Assembly: GCA_030151925.1 (NCBI GenBank) | Contig: JASLCY010000155.1 | Span: 1-7,484, forward strand | Origin: Oligoflexus sp. | Lineage (GTDB): Bacteria; Bdellovibrionota_B; Oligoflexia; Oligoflexales; Oligoflexaceae | Direction: 5' to 3' | DNA length: 7,484 nt | Shown here: piece by piece, positions 5,610 through 7,484 of the stretch | Numbering within the stretch: position 1 is the stretch's first letter | How the letters are laid out: each line of letters starts with the position of its first letter | The notes under the pieces: model-generated | Told to the model about the DNA's origin: nothing | Database searches by the model: none | The model's input: the letters and a program-made list of their open reading frames with translations, nothing else | Position numbers and translations under genes: made by a program

Positions 5610-6839
5610 CTAGGAATTTTGTTGGAGTCGAATATACTCCGCCAAATTCGTAAGGGCTTTGTCATGTTTGGTGACAAAAGGGTTCTCCTGATCCCAAACA
5701 TAACCGGCAAGAACCGAGCAGATCTGGTTTTTGAAGTGATGGTCGAACACTTTTCCGAAGAAAATGGCCGGGAGAGTGCCGTTGTACCAAGATTTGACGT
5801 AGGTGCGGAAGACGTCGACACCCGCCATCGTCGGCTTCATGTATTCCTCTTCCCAATCGACCGGGATCCCCTGCAGGCTCTTGACCACAAGATTCGCCGC
5901 ACGTGCTCCTGACACTGTGGCCAGAGTTACGCCCGATGAGAACATAGGATCGAGGAATTCGGTCACGTTCCCCGTGAGGGCGAAGCCTCGGCCGTAGAAC
6001 TTGTGGGTGGTCACCGACCAACCTTCGAGCTTGCGGGGCTCGAGGACGAAGTCCTGGTCGGCGAACCGCCGCGCGACGTTCGCCTCCGATTCGATGAGCT
6101 CGCGGAGGATCTCGGCGGGAGTGCCCTGATAGGACGCGAAGAACTCCGGGACGCCGACGAAGCCGACCGAAGTATGACCGTTGGAAAAGGGGATGATCCA
6201 GACCCAGAGGCCTTCCTTGACCGAGACTATGGTAATGCGGTTGGGCTCTTCGAAATCCAGACGATTGCGATCGGTAAGATGCGCGAAATAAGTGGTCCGC
6301 GAAGGGAGGTTCGAAGGCTGGTCGAGATCGAAGAGGCGCGGGATCACCCGACCGTAACCGCTGGAGTCCACGATAAAACGCGCCTTGATCTCTTCCGTCA
6401 CGCCCTGCTCGTTCACGACGGTCGTGATGGAATGATCATCGTGGAACGCGATGCCCGTCACCGCGGTTTTAAAATCGACGGGAACGCCTTTCTTCTGCAC
6501 TTCACGCGCCAGGGCCAGATCGAACTCGGCGCGCGGCACCTGATAAGCGTGGGTATAGCCCTGCGTGAACTGGTCGGAGAAATTGAAGTCGCAGACCTCG
6601 TCGCCGCGCATGAACTTCGCGCCGAACTTCTCCTGGAAACCGCAGGTTTTGACCGCTTCGAGCAGATCGGCTTCGGCGAGCGCCTCCAGACAGCGAGGCA
6701 GGAGGCTTTCACCGATCACGAAGCGGGGGAATACTTCTTTTTCGACCACCGCGACCTTGAGGCCGGCCTTGTGCAGAATCGAAGCTGAGACGCAGCCAGA
6801 TGGGCCCGCACCAATGACCAGAACATCGAGGTTTCGCAT
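5610..6839 (-). CDS. FAD-dependent oxidoreductase with flavin-halogenase signature motifs
   Basis: A 409-residue soluble flavoprotein. It opens with the FAD-binding strand VLVIGAGPSG (6-15), followed by FPRFVIGESLLPRC (37-50), a form shared by halogenases and related monooxygenases. GFQEKFGAKF (67-76) has Lys71 near where bacterial halogenases keep a catalytic Lys. WVWIIP (212-217) fits the halogenase motif Trp-x-Trp-x-Ile-Pro, and FLDPMFSSG (295-303) fits Phe-x-x-Pro-x-x-Ser-x-Gly. The overall pattern agrees, from memory, with the FAD enzymes encoded in flexirubin clusters of Bacteroidota, usually labelled only NAD(P)/FAD-dependent oxidoreductase. The role may be halogenation, hydroxylation or oxidation of the aryl head or chain; sequence alone cannot decide. 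ATG 6839 is chosen because MRNLDVLVIG begins the Rossmann strand; a TTG at 6875 lies inside the upstream hairpin. The last third is AT-richer than the rest. Confidence 0.88.
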   Translation of the reverse strand: MRNLDVLVIGAGPSGCVSASILHKAGLKVAVVEKEVFPRFVIGESLLPRCLEALAEADLLEAVKTCGFQEKFGAKFMRGDEVCDFNFSDQFTQGYTHAYQVPRAEFDLALAREVQKKGVPVDFKTAVTGIAFHDDHSITTVVNEQGVTEEIKARFIVDSSGYGRVIPRLFDLDQPSNLPSRTTYFAHLTDRNRLDFEEPNRITIVSVKEGLWVWIIPFSNGHTSVGFVGVPEFFASYQGTPAEILRELIESEANVARRFADQDFVLEPRKLEGWSVTTHKFYGRGFALTGNVTEFLDPMFSSGVTLATVSGARAANLVVKSLQGIPVDWEEEYMKPTMAGVDVFRTYVKSWYNGTLPAIFFGKVFDHHFKNQICSVLAGYVWDQENPFVTKHDKALTNLAEYIRLQQNS

Positions 6840-6845
6840 GATTTT

Positions 6846-6877
6846 TCTTGCTCCGATGGTTTGAAATCGAAGCAAGA
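6846..6877 (-). promoter_or_regulatory. 12-bp inverted repeat burying the RBS of the FAD enzyme
   Basis: On the minus strand TCTTGCTTCGAT (6877-6866) can pair with ATCGGAGCAAGA (6857-6846) over twelve bases, with a single U-G wobble, around the eight-base loop TTCAAACC. The only Shine-Dalgarno-like sequence before the ATG at 6839, GGAG (6854-6851), lies inside the 3' arm. No U-run follows (AAAAATC comes next), so it is not an intrinsic terminator. It can be a translation-blocking hairpin or a DNA operator; the wobble makes the DNA palindrome imperfect by one pair. Confidence 0.65.
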
Positions 6878-6903
6878 TTAGGCAGAACGAAGGTAAAGAT
6901 CAA
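6875..6903 (-). promoter_or_regulatory. Weak candidate promoter before the FAD enzyme
   Basis: TTGATC (6903-6898) and TAATCT (6880-6875) on the minus strand are 17 bases apart. They match four of six and three of six consensus bases. The proposed -10 borders the inverted repeat, so a repressor bound there could block it. The match is weak and could be chance. Confidence 0.25.
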
Positions 6904-7271
6904 GGTTTCTTGGTGAGAGCGGTCTGCGTGTCGGTCGTGGTTCCGTCCGTACCGTCCGCTGTGGTGGAATCCGCGCAAGTCGTCGCGTCCGCGGAATCGG
7001 TCGAACTCGCGTCATCGGTCGTCGACGTATCGGTGGTGGTCGTGTCGTCTGCGAGCTTATACTGAGCGGCACGTTTCGCGGCGAGTCGCAGGCAGGCCGA
7101 CGAACTATCGTCAGCCGCGGTCGCATCGCCCGAATCGCCTGAGGATTCATCGGAGGCGCCGCTTGCGGCACCAGTCTTGCGTTCGCTGCCGGTGCCTTTC
7201 ACCACGCATCCGACGAAGAGGCTGGAAGCGAGCAACAAAGCAGAAAAGGCACTGATCTGTTTTTGTTTCAT
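6900..7271 (-). CDS. Small Asp/Ser/Thr-rich lipoprotein of unknown function
   Basis: A 123-residue protein starting with a classical lipoprotein signal: basic MKQKQ, a hydrophobic core to about residue 20, and the lipobox LFVGC with Cys22 as the lipidated residue. The mature part is low complexity. Residues 24-58 are rich in Gly, Ser, Ala and Asp; a short basic helix-like stretch CLRLAAKRAAQYKLADD runs from 60 to 76; then a Thr/Asp/Ser tail (TTTTDTSTTDD and similar) ends in TALTKKP. Cys60 and Cys99 could form a disulfide. I recognise no family. The ATG at 7271 was chosen because it starts the signal peptide; the GTG/ATG-type extension to 7301 would add residues before the basic N-region. It sits 60 bases upstream of the FAD enzyme, with no strong terminator between, so co-transcription is possible. 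Link to the pigment pathway is not shown. Confidence 0.75.
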   Translation of the reverse strand: MKQKQISAFSALLLASSLFVGCVVKGTGSERKTGAASGASDESSGDSGDATAADDSSSACLRLAAKRAAQYKLADDTTTTDTSTTDDASSTDSADATTCADSTTADGTDGTTTDTQTALTKKP

Positions 7272-7332
7272 GGTTCTGATCCCGACTGTAGTCCGTGACA
7301 AGGGAAGAGGCGTCCCCTACTCATCGGCGCTC

Positions 7333-7371
7333 CTTAAGCCGGACTTAAGAAAAACGACAAAAAGTCGAATT
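7333..7371 (-). terminator. Terminator-like hairpins between the edge gene and the lipoprotein gene
   Basis: On the minus strand, downstream of the stop at 7390, CGAC-TTTTT-GTCG (7367-7355) is followed at once by TTTTTC, then by CTTAAG-TCCGG-CTTAAG (7349-7333). The first hairpin has only four stem pairs but does have the U-run of an intrinsic terminator; the second has six pairs and no U-run. Termination, if any, would be weak. Confidence 0.35.
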
Positions 7372-7389
7372 TTCATCCATATTTTCAAG

Positions 7390-7484
7390 CTACTGCCGCT
7401 CGCTCAGCCGCGTGATTAGAAACAGATCGTCATGATAAATAGCCAGCAGGGAATTCAGCTCGGTCACATGGGGATTCGCTTCGG
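7390..7484 (-). CDS. C-terminal end of an unidentified gene, cut by the right edge
   Basis: The minus strand is open from the right edge for 30 codons to a TAG at 7392-7390. It begins EANPHVTELNSL and ends DDLFLITRLSERQ. Codon choice (CTG, GTG, ACC, GAG, ATC) matches the operon genes and the residue pattern looks like a folded domain end, which is why I call it coding although only 95 bases are seen. No family can be named. It lies 118 bases upstream of the lipoprotein start, with the weak hairpins between, so it probably belongs to a separate unit. The competing plus-strand frame starting at ATG 7432 is open to the edge too but has no Shine-Dalgarno. Confidence 0.5.
   Translation of the reverse strand, partial: EANPHVTELNSLLAIYHDDLFLITRLSERQ

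Noticed and set aside
6003..6788. Plus-strand open frame of 261 codons
   Set aside because: Antisense to the N-terminal part of the FAD enzyme, whose Rossmann and halogenase motifs prove the minus frame.
6846..6877. Intrinsic terminator after the lipoprotein gene
   Set aside because: The stem is strong, but AAAAATC rather than a U-run follows on the minus strand, and no U-run follows on the plus strand.
7177..7419. Plus-strand open frame of 80 codons near the right end
   Set aside because: Spans the lipoprotein signal sequence and an intergenic gap with hairpins; no Shine-Dalgarno and no recognisable domain.
7432..7484. Possible plus-strand gene start at the right edge
   Set aside because: Open to the edge but without a Shine-Dalgarno; the minus-strand frame over the same bases has operon-like codon use and reads as a plausible protein end.
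1..7484. CRISPR arrays, tRNA or rRNA genes, insertion sequences
   Set aside because: No regularly spaced direct repeats, no tRNA-like or rRNA-like stretches, no transposase motifs or terminal inverted repeats were seen by eye; the window is almost fully occupied by the pathway genes.

Overview
The window is a compact gene cluster read entirely from the minus strand (right to left). It encodes a dissociated type II fatty-acid/polyketide-like system of the aryl polyene/flexirubin kind, a class of membrane-anchored yellow polyene pigments of Gram-negative bacteria. The host is probably a Gram-negative bacterium. The evidence is a lipoprotein signal peptide, the membrane protein typical of aryl polyene clusters, and strong Shine-Dalgarno sites. 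Coding DNA is about 60% GC by hand count of sample lines, while the two main regulatory gaps are clearly AT-richer. The taxon cannot be fixed from the window. The FAD enzyme resembles, from memory, proteins of Bacteroidota flexirubin loci, but the base composition is more GC-rich than is usual there.

Layout in transcription order: (1) the last 30 codons of an unidentified gene (7484-7390); (2) a gap with a weak terminator-like hairpin; (3) a small Asp/Ser/Thr-rich lipoprotein (7271-6900); (4) a 60-bp gap with a 12-bp inverted repeat that buries the ribosome binding site of the next gene; (5) an FAD-dependent oxidoreductase with flavin-halogenase signature motifs (6839-5610); (6) a 154-bp AT-rich gap with the best promoter candidate of the window, overlapped by a dyad; (7) an uninterrupted operon: acyl carrier protein 1, ketosynthase 1, chain-length-factor-like partner, hotdog dehydratase, ketoreductase, ketosynthase 2, acyl carrier protein 2, six-segment membrane protein, and the first 17 codons of another gene running off the left edge.

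The order KS1, CLF-like, DH, KR, KS2 matches the known order of aryl polyene loci (apeO-P-Q-R type), with a CLF gene next to KS1. Inferred working: an aryl (or other) starter is loaded on an ACP. KS1 with its Cys-less partner, and KS2, elongate it with malonyl units. KR and DH convert each beta-keto group to a trans double bond without enoyl reduction, giving a conjugated polyene. The FAD enzyme may oxidise or halogenate the aryl head, and the membrane protein and gene(s) to the left would handle export or attachment. No starter-forming enzyme (ammonia-lyase, AMP ligase), glycosyltransferase or acyltransferase is recognisable inside the window; these are presumably further left.

The most unusual points are a ketoreductase with no ATG/GTG/TTG start in the right place but a perfectly spaced ATT, the RBS-burying hairpin before the FAD enzyme, and CTTGAA elements around the operon promoter. 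No RNA genes, insertion sequences, CRISPR arrays or attachment sites were seen.
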